64,000 bases of DNA from Bretschneidera sinensis (GCA_023935145.1 CM043702.1:55010501-55074500), one strand, 5' to 3'; shown: positions 1-11,986, counted from the first letter of the stretch. The notes: generated from the sequence alone by a model not told the origin. Made by a program: numbers and translations.

Positions 1-861
1 TGAATACGAGTTTTGAATGCAAATCACTTTCATGAGGCAGGTTAAGACATCACAAGTTTAACTGAGTGTGTGGTGGACTAGCACATAAAAGATTGGGTTT
101 CCAAATAATTCTAATGTGTAGTGTTTCGATGACTCAAGATTCACCAAATTTTCTATTAGAATCCACAAAGATGGCATAGATTTTCTTCTTTTCTTTTATT
201 TGTGAGATTTTTGCCAAGTTAGTTCCCTTAAGCTTTCTATTTGACTCGTGTAACGAGCGTTTAGCCAATGACTCCCAAACCAGATGGTTTTAGGGCATTT
301 GGTGTAGAAACACCCCTAAGGGCTTACTAACTCGAGTAAAAAAGGCTACGAAACTAACTGATCTTAATGCTACCGATCAGAATATTCCACCTTTTGATGT
401 GACACTCACTGCTTACTGAGGCAAGAGGGCCAGTTACTCAATGGAAAGTTCTTTTTAATGATCTTTAAAAGCATTTTTTTTTCTTTTCTTTTTGAGCAAT
501 AACGAACTTTTTTTTTATTTTTTTATGCCACCGCGTTAATCTAATAGGTCATCTGGTTCACAGTCAAGCAAAAGAAACATACAAATCAAAATTACATGTC
601 ATACCCCACACAACTATGTGCTAATGTGCTCATGTTTAGTTTAAGTCGAACTTGTGAATCCTTTAATGCCTAAAAGAAAGTGATTATGGTTCAAAACTTA
701 ATTATTGGCCCATATGTTCAAGGTGTTAAGCTCACTTATGAAGTCAAATCATATTGTTTATTTAGAACACCCAAAAATTTTGGAACGGAATGAACATGTA
801 TTTAATTATGAAAAACAACAAAACAAAAAAAAATGGGACAAGATGTGTGTGAATGTGTCTC

Positions 862-903
862 CCATACCCCCAAACTTAAATTATACATTGTCCCCAATAT
901 GTG
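862..903 (-). other. Internal hairpin plus G-run (PPT-like) module of A1
   Basis: On the minus strand a short hairpin (arms ACATTG and CAATATGT around a TCCC loop, read on plus) is followed by a TTTAAGTTTGGGGGT purine-rich tract. The same arrangement occurs in A2 at 18791-18827 and resembles the true polypurine tract with hairpin next to the 3' LTR of A2. It may be a second polypurine tract; that role is inference. Confidence 0.5.
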
Positions 904-939
904 AATAACAAGGAAAGAGCTGACCTGGGAGATGGAGAA

Positions 940-1668
940 CTAGCTAGGTTGGCATGGCTCATAGCGTACCCCCAAACTTGAACGGATGCACACATTGTCC
1001 CTAAAAAATAAAAACTGACGTAATACGGGAAAACAAGAAGTAATAAAAATAAATAAATAACAATAAATACGTAAAATAATAAAAATAAAAGGATAAGCTA
1101 TGGGGTGCCTCCCATGAGCGCTAAGTTTAACGTCTTCAGCCGGACCAAGCCTTATTTTTTCCGCCAAACTACGAGTGGCAGCAGCTAGCATAGGAAATGT
1201 CTTATTCTCTCCTATATAAGCATACAGTAAGTGCTCTGACAACTGCTTGAATTCCAAGTTAGGTGCCTGTACAATAAAAGGGGGAAGAATAGTATTAGTA
1301 GGCCCAAGAATTTCAAATGGATCGGTGTACTTACTTGGATGCTTTGGAAAGGCCTCAAGGAGGTGCATAGTGTCAATGATGTCATCAGTAACATCCTTGC
1401 ATTTGGGCTCAATATCCAATCTTGGGACACTATAGATAAGAGCAGTTTCTATTGGATCAACGTGATGGACCTGAAAAGTTTCCTCAACAACACTTTGTGT
1501 CATGCATACATTAAAACATTTTGTATTATCTAGGGGTAATTTTAATGCATTATATCTTTTGATTTTAACCTTCTCACTATTTACCTTCTCCATCTCACTT
1601 ACCTTGGATATGGATGCTTGTGTAGGCTCATCAGTTTCAATGATCTTACCATTTGTTAGAGTTGTCAC
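940..1668 (-). pseudogene. Gag tail / truncated pol remnant of A1 (protease and RT deleted)
   Basis: An open frame of 242 codons directly downstream of gag. It starts with the segment that follows gag in A2 (MTTLTNGKIIETDEPTQAS), then jumps to sequence lying after the protease of A2 (TFQVHHVDPIETAL). The DLGASVNLL protease block present in A2 is absent, so a deletion joins the two. The next recognisable piece is the region just before RT (FKQLSEHLLYAYIGENKTFP), after which the frame enters non-coding 3' sequence (AEDVKLSAHGRHP, shared with A2). RT, RNase H and integrase are therefore lost at one breakpoint. The reading frame being open across two deletions suggests it was translated with gag, or is chance; no function can be claimed. 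Confidence 0.75.
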
Positions 1669-1680
1669 GACATTTAGTTG

Positions 1681-3060
1681 CTAATGTCCTCTTGGAGTAG
1701 GTAGTGGTTGGACTGGAAGTTCACCCAACTTTCTTTCACTTAGCTCCTTAGCCAATTGCCCCATTTGTTCCTCGAGTCTTTGAATGGCTTGCTCGTGTTT
1801 TGTAGTGGTTCGTCGTTGCTCAATCATGAACTGTTCTTGTGAAGTCATCAGTTGCCTCATAAGATTCTCTAGGTCACTATTTTCTGATTCCGACACTGGT
1901 TGGGCTGCTGGTTGGAAGTGTCGTTGCTGTCCTTGAAGATTCAAAACATTTTGAGTGTTGCTCCATGAGAGGTTGGGGTGGTTCTGCCATCCAGGATTGT
2001 AGGTATTTGCATATGCGCTGTTCAGTCCCTCATAATTTGCTTGCTCTTGATCTGTAGTTGAATACAGAGGACAAGTATAAGTATTATGATCAAAATGAGA
2101 ACATATAGCACATACCTGGCGTTGTGTAGCTTGTGGACTAGGTGAGTTGTTCTGATCAGCCATGGCTTTTATGAGCATGTCTAGCTTTCTTTCCATAGCA
2201 GCCATCTGATTCGAAGATCCATCATTGAAGCTCACCTCATACATACCCTTGCTTTTAATTCCTTGTCTACCTCTCGAGGAGAATTGTTGGGTGTGCTCAC
2301 TTAATATCTCAAACAGCTCCATGGCTTCTTCACTAGTCTTCTCTATCAGCACACCTCCACAACCGGAATCCACTATACCTTGATTTATACCACTCAAACC
2401 TTCATAGAAAGCTAGTACCAGCTCATCTTGAGGTAAGTTGTGATATGGACATTTGAGTAGCAGCTCATTAAAGTGTCCCCATGCCTCGAAGAAAAGGTCT
2501 CCATCCCTCTGTTGGAAGGATTGAATCTCCTTCCTCATTTGCCTTGTCTTTTGGGCTGGAAAAAATTTTCTTAGAAATCTATTGGATAGCTCTTCCCAAG
2601 TACGGATGGAATCTGTAGGCAATAAATGATACCACATTTTAGCATCATCTTTTAATGAAAAAGGAAAAAGAATTAACCTGATTCCCTCTTGATCTAGGCC
2701 CCGAATATGCTGGAACTTGCAGAGATCACAGAATTCTCGAAGGTGCAAGTGTGGATCCTCAGCAGGTGTACCCCTAAAATGAGTCAAGGCACTAAGTATC
2801 TCCGGAGATATGTAATAATTTTCTTCCACCTTAGGTTGATATGCAATGCATGAAGGATGGTTGAGGTTCTGTGGAATGAAGGATTGCTTCATAGGTCTCT
2901 GTTTCGGTGGCAGTTGATTGTAAAGCTGTTCCATTGGTGCTTCACCCTCAAATTCTTCTTTTCTCTCTTCGAAGTTGTTTCTAGGCCTCTTTCGAATGAT
3001 CTGCTCACGTTCTATATCAAGTGAAAGGATGGTTGGGTTCCACACTCGAAGCCCTTGCAT
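1681..3060 (-). CDS. gag: Gag polyprotein of Athila-type element A1
   Basis: An intact 459-residue frame. Residues about 65-240 form the plant retrotransposon Gag core: ILSALTHFRGTPAEDPHLH, then FPFSLKDDAKMWY, then WEELSNRFLRKFFPAQKTRQ and FYEGLSGINQG. A short CxxC/H segment near residue 320 (CAICSHFDHNTYTCP) is the nucleocapsid-like zinc knuckle. Near the C-terminus lies a Q/E/K-rich stretch likely to form a coiled coil (EQFMIEQRRTTTKHEQAIQR). Gag would form the cytoplasmic virus-like particle that packages the transcript. It lies about 340 bases inside the primer site, as expected. It is far better preserved than the A2 gag, which has several stops. Confidence is high for gag, moderate that it is still translated. 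Confidence 0.88.
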   Translation of the reverse strand: MQGLRVWNPTILSLDIEREQIIRKRPRNNFEERKEEFEGEAPMEQLYNQLPPKQRPMKQSFIPQNLNHPSCIAYQPKVEENYYISPEILSALTHFRGTPAEDPHLHLREFCDLCKFQHIRGLDQEGIRLILFPFSLKDDAKMWYHLLPTDSIRTWEELSNRFLRKFFPAQKTRQMRKEIQSFQQRDGDLFFEAWGHFNELLLKCPYHNLPQDELVLAFYEGLSGINQGIVDSGCGGVLIEKTSEEAMELFEILSEHTQQFSSRGRQGIKSKGMYEVSFNDGSSNQMAAMERKLDMLIKAMADQNNSPSPQATQRQVCAICSHFDHNTYTCPLYSTTDQEQANYEGLNSAYANTYNPGWQNHPNLSWSNTQNVLNLQGQQRHFQPAAQPVSESENSDLENLMRQLMTSQEQFMIEQRRTTTKHEQAIQRLEEQMGQLAKELSERKLGELPVQPLPTPRGH

Positions 3061-3119
3061 GAATCAACAGGAATACCTTAGTGCAGTAGCTTCAGTACTG
3101 CTGCTCGGGTAGTCTCTGG

Positions 3120-3215
3120 ACTATTTGCGATCGAGCGCTCTAAGCACTGCGCTCGATCGCACCAGTGCACTCGATCACACTTAGGTTTACGCTCGATCAC
3201 AGTGCCAGAATTAGC
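3120..3215. repeat. Cluster of GCGCTCGATCGCA-like motifs in the A1 leader
   Basis: Four or five close copies of a 12-14-base motif around CGATCG (gcgctcgatcgcac, cactcgatcacac, cgctcgatcacag) stand between gag and the primer site. The same motif recurs in the A1 LTR (4480-4560), in both A2 LTRs and in the A2 leader and 3' region. Confidence 0.7.
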
Positions 3216-3399
3216 ACTGATGCACACCTGAAACAGAAAACAAGAAAATAACAAAAACGAAGAATTAAGTTAGATAGTTGATGAAAATAAAATTAAACAA
3301 AACAGATTAAGAAAAATATTTAATGAAAAATAAGAAAAAAGAGTTGAACAAAATAAGAAAAATAAACGGGAAATAATTCTAAACAGAAATTTAGCACAA

Positions 3400-3417
3400 T
3401 CCCCGGCAACGGCGCCA
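3400..3417 (-). other. Primer binding site, tRNA-Asp
   Basis: The 18 plus-strand bases equal the 3' end of plant tRNA-Asp including CCA, so the minus strand carries the complementary primer site (TGGCGCCGTTGCCGGGGA). It lies 6 bases inside the LTR end, as in Athila-type elements. Minus-strand DNA synthesis would start here. Confidence 0.93.
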
Positions 3418-3423
3418 AAAACT

Positions 3424-4741
3424 TGTTGTGCGTTTATCCACCTAAATAAATAAGTAAATAATCGCACTTGTTTTACTTGCAAGTGCACAAGGTCAACAGT
3501 GTAGTATAGTGTGCGAATGCAAGATCATCTCCACAGGGATTGGTAAAGTTCAATTTAGAATTATATTCGCAATATAAAATGATAGAAATAATAAAAGCGT
3601 TGAGAAATAATAAAGATAAAATACTAAGGATAAAGGCGTAGGGACTTGAGATCCACCACTAATTATGCTACCACAATATAACAGTATGCCAATGCTTTAT
3701 TCATGCCATGTATACCTACTGGTTGCCAACCTAAGGGCATGGTATCTACTCCTTAAGCTATTGATTTCCCTCAGCAACGAGTTAGGCATGGTATCTACTC
3801 TAACTCTTTTCTTCCTTAAGGGATTCAGCATGGTATCTGCTTGAGTTGTTCCTTAAGAAAACATAAGTACTATGGAAATCGACAACCACATGAGACCTAA
3901 GGCATGGTATCTACTCTCGGTTTCCCATGTTGATTAACCCGGGTATCCGGATAAGATATCCCTTGTTACTAATGTTAGACCCAAGACTCGGTCATCCAAA
4001 TTGATCTAACTAACAAGTCCATACCACATGCACATATTGATCAGACATATACATATGAGGAATTTAAATAAAAGCAGGTATTAATCAAGTTTAAGCAACA
4101 CAACATAAATATCGCAAGGCGCCAATACTAAATTTATTGAGTAAACATAATTAGGGCTTCAACCAAGCCCTACTAAGAATTTAATTACACATAATAAAAC
4201 AAAAAGGAAAGAAGAAACCCGAGAGAAGAGTCGTCAATTCTGCTCCACGGTCTACTTCTCCAAGCTAAAGCAAAAGATAAAAGAATGGATCTAAGAAGTG
4301 ATCCCCCCAAGAGGTGATGCCTTTTGTGTGTGATTTACAAGTGTATTTATAGGTCTTTGAGAAGTCCTAATCGGTTCATGAGTTCCTAAACTTTCCTAAA
4401 ACGCAAAACTCCTTTATTTCCAAAATAGGGTTATTCCAAAACAGGGTTCTGCAGTTTACTGTTCACGCCCGTACATGTGCACTCGATCACATATGTGGTG
4501 CGCTCGATCGCAATGCTACGCTCGATCGCAAAGAGGAGTGCGCTCGATCGTAATTTAGCCAGCAGCTGCTCTAGGATTTCCAGATTTATTCATTTAAGTG
4601 CCAAAAATGCTTCTTTTTCTCCAAGACCCTATAAAAACGTGTAAAACACAAAAGTGAAGTAAAATAGACTAAAACATATAGATAAAGAACTTAACAAATG
4701 TAAATTAAGAGGCTTAAATATGAATATTTAAGCTCCTATCA
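3424..4741 (-). repeat. 5' LTR of A1
   Basis: On the minus strand it runs from TGATAGGAGC to CGCACAACA, 1318 bases, TG...CA bounded, with the primer site 6 bases inside. It matches the A2 LTRs over its whole length. A block of CGATCG motifs lies at 4480-4560. The partner LTR lies outside the window. Confidence 0.88.
4480..4562. repeat. CGATCG motif cluster in the A1 LTR
   Basis: Four copies in about 80 bases of a (T)GCGCTCGATCGCA-like motif, alternating with short unique spacers. The equivalent clusters are at 17380-17490 and 24945-25065 in the A2 LTRs. Confidence 0.7.
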
Positions 4742-6048
4742 ACGAGTTGATTTGATGAAATATATGTGATAGATGATAATTAAATAATTAAATAGAAGTT
4801 TAAATTAAGATATGCTTAAAAATGAATATATGAAAGTTAATGAGATTATATCCTTTAAAGGATAAATTGATAAAATACATCTATGAGAAAAGACTTAAAT
4901 TTCTTGAGATTATGTGATAAATAAGTTAATATTATATATGAAGGGATTATTTGAACTATATGATGAAAAGAAAGATTTTGTGGAAAAAAAATGATTTTTG
5001 AATTGTATAAGGATACAATATGTCGCTTGTATATGGTTGTTAATATGCATGTTAAGGCTACTAGAGAGATGAAGTGTGTGGTCCTGAGAAAGATAAGAAC
5101 ATGGCTAGTCTGGATGTAAACATGTCGACATGTGAGAAGACGTTCCCAGAAGCTATACCAGTGACTAGTATGGATACCCAAAAACGGATGAATTACCCAT
5201 ACGTTGATAGTATAGATGAGATGAGATGAGATGTGATAGAAAGAAAGATACAAATGATGAGAAATAAAATGATGAAATGAGGATGAGGATGCGTACATGT
5301 TTATTTTTATAATAATTGAGATGTTAAGGCATCAGTTTGATTATGAATTGATGATATAATTATGAGTCTCATGATGAGATAGTCATGATGATAATTGATG
5401 AATATTTTATTTAATATGATATATAGTACATAACCGTTGTATGATGTGAACCTTATGATGAGTTAATTATGATGAAAATAATATATATATATATATATGA
5501 GATTGAAATCATATGATTTGAGAATTGATAGATAAATTATTTGAACTATCTATATGAGAATTGAAATATAAAATATGACTAGAAGTATACAAATCGAATA
5601 TTTATAGTAAATTGTAATTAACTGAGCTTGTGAAGCTCATTCCTCAATATTAAATGATTTTAAGCCGCAGGCAGGACTGGTAGATCCTTGACTTGAGAGC
5701 AAGAGTAAGTAAATTAGGTAAGTCCTTGTGGTTGGCATCCTCAAACAAAAGAAAATAAAGAAATAACAAAAGAAAGAAAATAAAAATGAAATGAAATGAG
5801 ACAAAGTGTTGTATATATATGTAAAGATAGATGTATAGTTATACATGTACATGCATTTATATAATTATTTGAATATTTTGTAAGTATTGTGAAGAAAGAA
5901 ATTTATAATTTCTCTGTAAAAGAGTTTAGGAAACTGTTGTAATTATTTTTAGCATTTCATGTAACAGTTGTTCCATATATGTGTCATGCTTGGATCTTAA
6001 AAGTGACAAAAACGTCTTGGGTGGACCCACCCAAGATGGGTCATTACA
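4742..6048 (+). repeat. 5' LTR of Tekay-like element B, right part
   Basis: AT-rich sequence ending GGGTCATTACA directly before a degenerate initiator-Met primer site. It matches the 3' LTR of B (15366-16390 joined to 25241-25541). Its left part is cut off by A1 and lies outside the window. It holds a short AT run (about 5483-5500) and no gene. Confidence 0.82.
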
Positions 6049-6051
6049 ATT

Positions 6052-6064
6052 TGGGTATCAAAGT
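6052..6064 (+). other. Degenerate primer binding site (initiator tRNA-Met type) of B
   Basis: TGGGTATCAAAGT stands 3 bases after the LTR end, where intact elements have TGGTATCAGAGC (seen at 30496 in element C). It has an extra G and a G-to-A change. Confidence 0.75.
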
Positions 6065-6153
6065 TATAGGTTTTATAATTCTGTAGACTGCATAAAACAA
6101 ACTGGTTAAGCGAAAATCTAAAATAAACTATTTTGATGTAGAGTCTGAGGATA

Positions 6154-7100
6154 TCATGCGGACGTGGTAGACCTAAAGCTAAAGTTGTGGGACAAAGAAG
6201 GCATGGTAGGCCCATGTGTTCAGAAGAGAAGAGGTTGAGATTAATTTTGAGTCTATGGTTCCTGAAAGGGAATATGTTGGTAGTGCACATGGTACTAGTG
6301 GTGTAGTGAGGAATTATGGTGCTGAGAGAGATGAGTTAAGAGAAGTACTTGCTCATGCTCTTGAGAGAATGAATGAGGCAGAGGGTATAGCTGATAAGCT
6401 ATAGTGTAGATTGGATAAGCAGGTTCGGCCAGAACCTATTATTATAGTTGATCCTATGAGAAGTCTTGAAAGGTATGAGGTTCAAATAGTAGAGGGTGAT
6501 TTTGTTGGTAAGATGTAGGAAGATTGTTTCACTAGATTCATTAAGTTGAAACCCCCCGTCTTTTAAGGGATCTGATAACCCTTATGAAGTTGCGTTGTGG
6601 ATAAAGCATATATAATGTTTATTTGATGTATTACAAATGACAGATAGGCAGAGAGTTTCCTTTGCTTCTTTTTAATTAGAGGGTGAAGCCTATAATTGGT
6701 GGGATGATATTCTTCCTAGGCATAATATGGATATAAATCAATCCTTAACCTGGAATATGTTTAAGGAAATATTCTTTGCAAAGTATTTTCTCGATACTTT
6801 TAGATCTCAGCAGGAGAGGGATTTTATCCAATTGAGGCGGAATATAATGACTGTGGCACAATATGATGACAGATTTGTGGCTTTATCGAGATTTGTGCCT
6901 GAGTTGGTAAAATACTAAGGAGAGAAAATATAAGAGATTTCTTGATGGCTTACACTTTGAGATACATTCTAGACTCTCATATTTGAGGCATTTGAATTAT
7001 GAAACTTTGGTGGATATGTCTCTTCAAATAGGGAATGACATCTTGGAGTCTAGAGGACATAGAGAGTGTTAAAGAGGAGTAGACCTAAAGAAAGTACAGG
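6154..7100 (+). pseudogene. Gag (core domain) of Tekay-like element B, broken
   Basis: Gag starts near an ATG at 6154 followed by an RGRPK-like stretch and can be followed through several frames. Clear pieces are the N-terminal region (ERDELREVLAHALERMNEA, 6330-6400), the core around 6530-6720 (RFIKLKPP, then VSFASF and a YNWWDD-like block), and 6727-6918 (FKEIFFAKYFLDTFRSQQER, then TVAQYDDRFVALSRFVPEL). Stops (TAG, TAA) and frameshifts separate the pieces. The same segments occur in the same order in element C (30590-31600), which supports the call. It is no longer translatable as one protein. Confidence 0.82.
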
Positions 7101-7222
7101 CGATAGTTTGGGGATTCAAGGAGGTCGTCCACCCTAGAGGAGTTATTGATTTTCATAAGGACCCGTTATTCAGAGTCAGCAAATGCGGGCTGGATCTGTA
7201 GCCTCTATGGCTCAGAGTTCTA

Positions 7223-7822
7223 TTGGAGGAACCTCTAGGTTTGGAAAGCAACCTTTGGGAATTTGAAGATTCAGTAGAGGTGGGAGTGTGCCACCAAGGG
7301 GAGGTGGTAGTGTTGTACTTGATAGATTGCAGAGTATGTTACAAGTGTAATCAGAAAGGACATTTATCTCGAAATTGTCCTACCTTGATGTGTTTTATTT
7401 GTGGAAAGGGTGGACATATTAGTGTGCATTGTCCATGTAGGATTAGACTAGTTGAGGAATTGTTTGTTGGAGGTGTTGAAAGAGGACAGTCAGATAGAGG
7501 TGGTGGATCTGGGAATGTTTGGGGTAGAGCTCCAAGTAAAGGAACAATGGCTGGTAAAGGACGTGGTAGTCAGACACAACTCAGAAAGAGTAGAGTGTAT
7601 ATACTGACCCGGCAAGATGCCCAAGCAACTCTTGATGTCATAATGGGTACAATATCTATCCTTAATAGATCTGTTGTATTATTGATTGATCTTGGTGCAA
7701 CCCATTCTTTTGCATCCAATGCTTTTATGAAATATATTGATTCATGTGTTAGCCTCTTAATTCATAATATCATTGTTAAAGTTCCTACTGGGGATAGAGT
7801 TGTGATCATAAATATATATTGA
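7223..7822 (+). pseudogene. Nucleocapsid zinc knuckles and retropepsin start of element B
   Basis: A 199-codon open stretch joins two parts of the polyprotein. Two CCHC zinc knuckles (CYKCNQKGHLSRNC and CFICGKGGHISVHC) lie around 7339-7437. About 80 residues later comes the aspartic protease start (LLIDLGATHSFASNAF, near 7680-7730), in which the usual DSGAT has become DLGAT. The serine-to-leucine change next to the catalytic aspartate also occurs in plant Athila proteases, so it is not proof of inactivity. The frame stops at 7822 where the protease should continue (weak remnants such as FDLILGMNWL follow near 7890), so it is a fragment. Confidence 0.83.
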
Positions 7823-8179
7823 GGATGCATTATACATATAAGTGATAGAGAATTTGAAGTGGACATATTGCCTTCAAGTATGATAGAATTTGATTTAATA
7901 TTGGGAATGAATTGGTTATTGGCATATCATTCCTAGGTTGATTATTTCAGAAAGCATGTAAAATTTAGAATACATAGGTAGGTGGAATTTAGTTTTTAGG
8001 GAGAACATAAGATATTTTCAAATTGTCTTATTTCTTCCATGATAGCTAGTAAGTGGTTGAGGAAAGGTTGTGAGGGATTCTTAGCATATGGGGTGGATTT
8101 TAGTAAATAAGGTCAAAAGCTGGAAGAAATCTCAGTGGTGAGAAATTATCCGAAGGTATTTCCTAATAATTTATATGGT

Positions 8180-9829
8180 TTGCCTCCGAGTAAGGAGATT
8201 GAGTTCTCCATTGATTTGATTTCAAGTTCTGCACCTATTTCTATAGCACCCATTGAGTTGAGAGAGCTGAAAGTACAACTTTAGGAATTGTTAGATAAAA
8301 AATTCATTCGCCCTAGTGTGACGCCATGGGGAGCCCTGATATTATTTGTGAAGAAGAAAGATGAAACCATGAGATTATATATAGATTACAAGCAACTGAA
8401 TAAAATAACTATTAAAAACAAGTAAAATTTACCCAAAATAGATGATTTATTTGAAAAATTGTCGGGGATTAGGGTATTTTCTAAGATAAACTTGAGATCA
8501 GGATACCATCAATTGAGAATTAAAGAAAGAGACATGTTTGAGACTGCTTTTAGGACACATTATGGTCACTATGAATTTATGATAATGCCATTTGGGTGGA
8601 CGAATGCTCCAGCTACATTTATGGATTTGATGACTAGAGTGTTTAAACATTTTCTTGATAAATTTGTAGTTGTATTCATTGATGATATTCTTGTATATTC
8701 TAAGAGTAAGAAAGAGCATGTGAAGAATTTAAAAATTATGTTAAAATTTTTGAGGAGTGAGAAATTGTATGCTAAATTTTCTAAATGCGAGTTCTAGTTT
8801 AATGAGGTAACTTTCTTGGGGCAAGTTGTATCTGAAGGGGGAATAACACTTGATCTTCAGAAGTTTGAAGCAATGTTGTGTTAGGAGAAACCTACTTATG
8901 TTACTGAAATTAGAAGTTTCTTGAGATTGGTTGGTTATTACAAGAGGTTTATCCAAAATATCTTGATAATTGCAACATCTCTGACTAGATTGACCAGGAA
9001 AGAGCTGAAATTTGTATGGTTTGAGGAGTGTAAAAGGATTTTCCAGTTGTTGAAAAATAAATTAAATACCGCAACAGTATTAGTGCTTCCTTCTGGTGAT
9101 GAAGGATTTATTCTATATAGTGATGCTTCGCATCAAGGGTTAGGATGTGTGTTGATGCAACATAGGAAGGTAATGGCTTATGCCTTTAGGCAATTGAATA
9201 ATCATGAGGAAAACTATCCGACCCATGACTTAGAGTTTACTGTCATAGTGTTTGTTTTAAAGATTTGGAGACATCATTTGTATGGAGCCACTTGTGAAAT
9301 TTATATTGATCATAAGAGTCTCATAAATTTAACAACCTAGAGAGAACTAAATTTGAGATAGAGGCGCTTGATGGAGTTAATTAGTGATTATGATTGTACG
9401 ATTCATTATCATCCAGGGAAAACAAGTGTGGTAGCTGATACATTAAGTAGAAAATCCATAAGAAAATTAGGTACTATAGAAACCCATAATGTGAATCTGA
9501 TGGTAGAGTTGAGAAATTTAAGAATGAAATTGAATATCAATGAGAGATAAGGATTGTTAACAAACATGGTTGTATAGTCATCCATTGTAGAACACCTTAT
9601 AGAAATCCAAGGTAAAGATTAGTAGATAGAAAAGATTAAGAAAGAAGTGCTGAGTGGAAAGAAATCTGAGTTTACAATCAAAGATGATGGTATGTTAATA
9701 TTGGGACATAGGATTTGTGTTCCCAATTATGTTGAGTTTAGAAAAGAGATATTGAGAGAAGCACATGATGTTGTATATTCGATGCACTAGGATAATAATA
9801 AAATATATAGGGGATTAAAGAAAATGGCA
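8180..9829 (+). pseudogene. RT, RNase H and integrase start of element B
   Basis: Reading through stops and shifts gives the chromovirus order. RT approach (FSIDLISS, 8200) and RT core follow ([12 protein letters not shown], 8490; [13 protein letters not shown], 8590; catalytic [11 protein letters not shown], 8677). The RNase H segment includes [17 protein letters not shown] (9113) and DHKSLINL. The tether to integrase (HYHPGKTSVVADTLSRKS, 9400) and the integrase zinc-finger start ([10 protein letters not shown], 9760) come next. The sequence then breaks off at about 9829 and continues as inverted RT. At least six in-frame stops are present. The RT motifs are typical of the Tekay/Del chromovirus lineage; that assignment is from memory of the family, not a tree. 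Confidence 0.88.
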
Positions 9830-11930
9830 ACACAAGAAACTCATGATGACTATAATGTGTCCTAAAAGCAGTCTTACGCATGTCTCCCTCTTTAATTCTC
9901 AACTAGTGATAATCTTATCTCAGTTCTATCTTAGAAAACATCCTTTCTCCTTACAACTGCTCTAACAAATCATCTATCTTGGGTAAAGGATATTTGTTTC
10001 TAATGGTGATTTTATCGAGTTGTCTGTAGTCTATACACAATCTTATCATTCCATTTTTCTTCTTCACAAATAATATAGGGCTCTCCAATGCGACATAATA
10101 AGACGAATAAATGGTTTGTCTAACAATTCTTGATGTTGAAATTTCAATTCTCTCAACTCAATGGGTGTCATTCTGTAGGGTGCTATTGAAATAGGTGTTG
10201 AACCCAAAATCACATCAATGGAAAACTCAATCTTTCTATTGGGGGGCAAATCAGACAACTAATCAAAGAATACATCAAAATAATCTTTCACCACTAAGAT
10301 TTCTTACCTTCTTTACTAGGATCCACCACATATGTTAAATACCCCTCACAACCTTTCCTTAACCACTTACTAGCAGTTAAGGTAGAAATAAGACAATTAG
10401 AAAGTATCTCACGTTTATATTCTTCTTGAAACAATCAACCTAGGCATGATACGCTGACAACCAATTCATCCTTAATATCAAATCTCAATCTATCATATTT
10501 AGAGGTAATAAGTCTACTTCAAATTCTCTATCACCCATACGAATTACATAACCAATAAACATTTTTTATTTCAACTCTTTCCCTAGTGGGAACCTAAACA
10601 ATGATATTTTGAATTAAAGGGATAGCACATTCATAAATATATTTTAAAAAAACACTGGATGCAAAAGAATGGGTTGCACTAGGATCAATCAATAATCTAA
10701 CAACTCTATTAAGGATAAATATTGTACCAATCATGACATCAGGAGTTGCTTGAGCATTTGTTGGGTCACTGCATATACTCTGTTCTCTCTGGGTTGCATT
10801 TGACTACCTCGTCCTATCTCAGCAACTGCTCCTCTACTTGAAACTCTACTCCGAATACTCCTAGATCCACCACCTCTTTCTAACTTTCTTCTCCCAATAC
10901 CTCCAACATTTACCATCTCAGTTGATCTCCTCAATAGGCAATCCACACTGATATGTACATTCTCTCCATAAACAAAACACATCAAGTTAGGAGAATTACA
11001 AGATAAGTGTCCTATTTGATTACACATGTAACATGCTCCACTCTCTCTATCAAATACAACACTATAACCTCCCCTTGGTGGTACACTCCCACCCCTACCA
11101 AATCCTTCAGCTCTCATAATGCAAACAATCAAGAAATCTCTTACACTTCTTCTCATCGGTATTCACCAACTTAGGCATAAATCTCGATAAAGCCACAAAT
11201 CCATCATCATATTTTGTCACAGTCATCATATTCTGCCTCAAATGAATAAAATCTATCTCCTCCTGAGATCTAAAAATATCTGGGAAATACTTTACAAAGA
11301 ATACTTTCTTAAACCTACTTCAAGTTAAGGGTTGATCTACATCTGTACTCAGCCTAGGAAGAGTATCATCCAACTAATTAGAGGCCTCATTGTCTAACTG
11401 AAAAGAAGCAAAGGCAACTCTCTGCCTGTCTATCACTAGCAAAACACCAAATAAAAATTCTACATATTTTACCCACAACTCAGCTTTTGAAGGGTTATTA
11501 GATCCCTTAAAAGACGAGGGTTTCAACTTAATGAATCTAGTGAAATAGTCTCATTGCATCTCCTATGCAAACTCACTCTCTCCCTCCTGAACATTATACC
11601 TCATAGGATTTATAAAAATATCAGGTTCTGATCTAACATGTTCATCTAGTCTATGCTATAAACTATTAGTTTTCCCCTTTGCCTCATTTATCATCTCAAG
11701 AGTATGAGTAAGATCTTTTCTTAATTCCAATACTAGATTCTCTCACAACACCTCTAGTACCAGGTGCACTATCAATATGTTCCCTTCAAGGAACCATAGA
11801 CTTAACATCAATCTCAACCTCTACTCTTCTATACACTAAAGGCCTACCACGCCATCTCTGATTCATAATTCTAGCTCTATGTCTATTACATCCACATGGC
11901 ATCCTCATGCTCTGCATTAAAATATAATTT
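9830..11930 (-). pseudogene. Inverted, truncated gag-protease-RT copy of the B family
   Basis: On the minus strand, from 11930 downward: gag N-terminus, gag core (about 11150-11600), zinc-knuckle region (CYMCNQIGHLSCNS, 10980-11045), protease remnant (10640-10760), RT approach ([20 protein letters not shown], 10180-10250) and the first half of RT. It stops at about 9830 in the middle of the RT fingers/palm (HEFLVLPF), before the catalytic FIDD block. The rest of RT, RNase H and integrase are missing. The junction joins RT of this copy to integrase of the plus copy. Many stops are present. Confidence 0.85.
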
Positions 11931-11986
11931 ATTTTAGGTTTTTACTTTCTTAAGTTTTTGCAGTCTATAGAATCATAAAACCTATA

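Larger units (their letters stand above)
1..4741 (-). mobile_element. Athila-type non-autonomous LTR retrotransposon A1, 5' part (3' end outside the window)
   Basis: Read on the minus strand the order is LTR (3424-4741), tRNA-Asp primer site (3400-3417), leader, gag (1681-3060), a short pol remnant (940-1668), then 3' non-coding sequence running off the window at base 1. The non-coding part at 1-700 matches the same part of element A2 (about 17800-18780), so both are members of one family. Protease, most of RT, RNase H and integrase are missing, so the element depended on enzymes supplied in trans. It sits inside the 5' LTR of a Tekay-like element: bases 4745-5750 match 15366-16380 of the other LTR of that element. 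The left end and its target duplication cannot be seen. Confidence 0.88.

Noticed and set aside
3400..3417. tRNA-Asp-like sequence (also 23940 and 61165).
   Set aside because: Only the last 18 bases of the tRNA are present and they abut LTRs: primer sites, not tRNA genes.
4855..5852. Minus-strand hydrophobic frames (4855-5298, 5637-5852).
   Set aside because: AT-rich LTR sequence of element B; the matching LTR does not preserve the frames.
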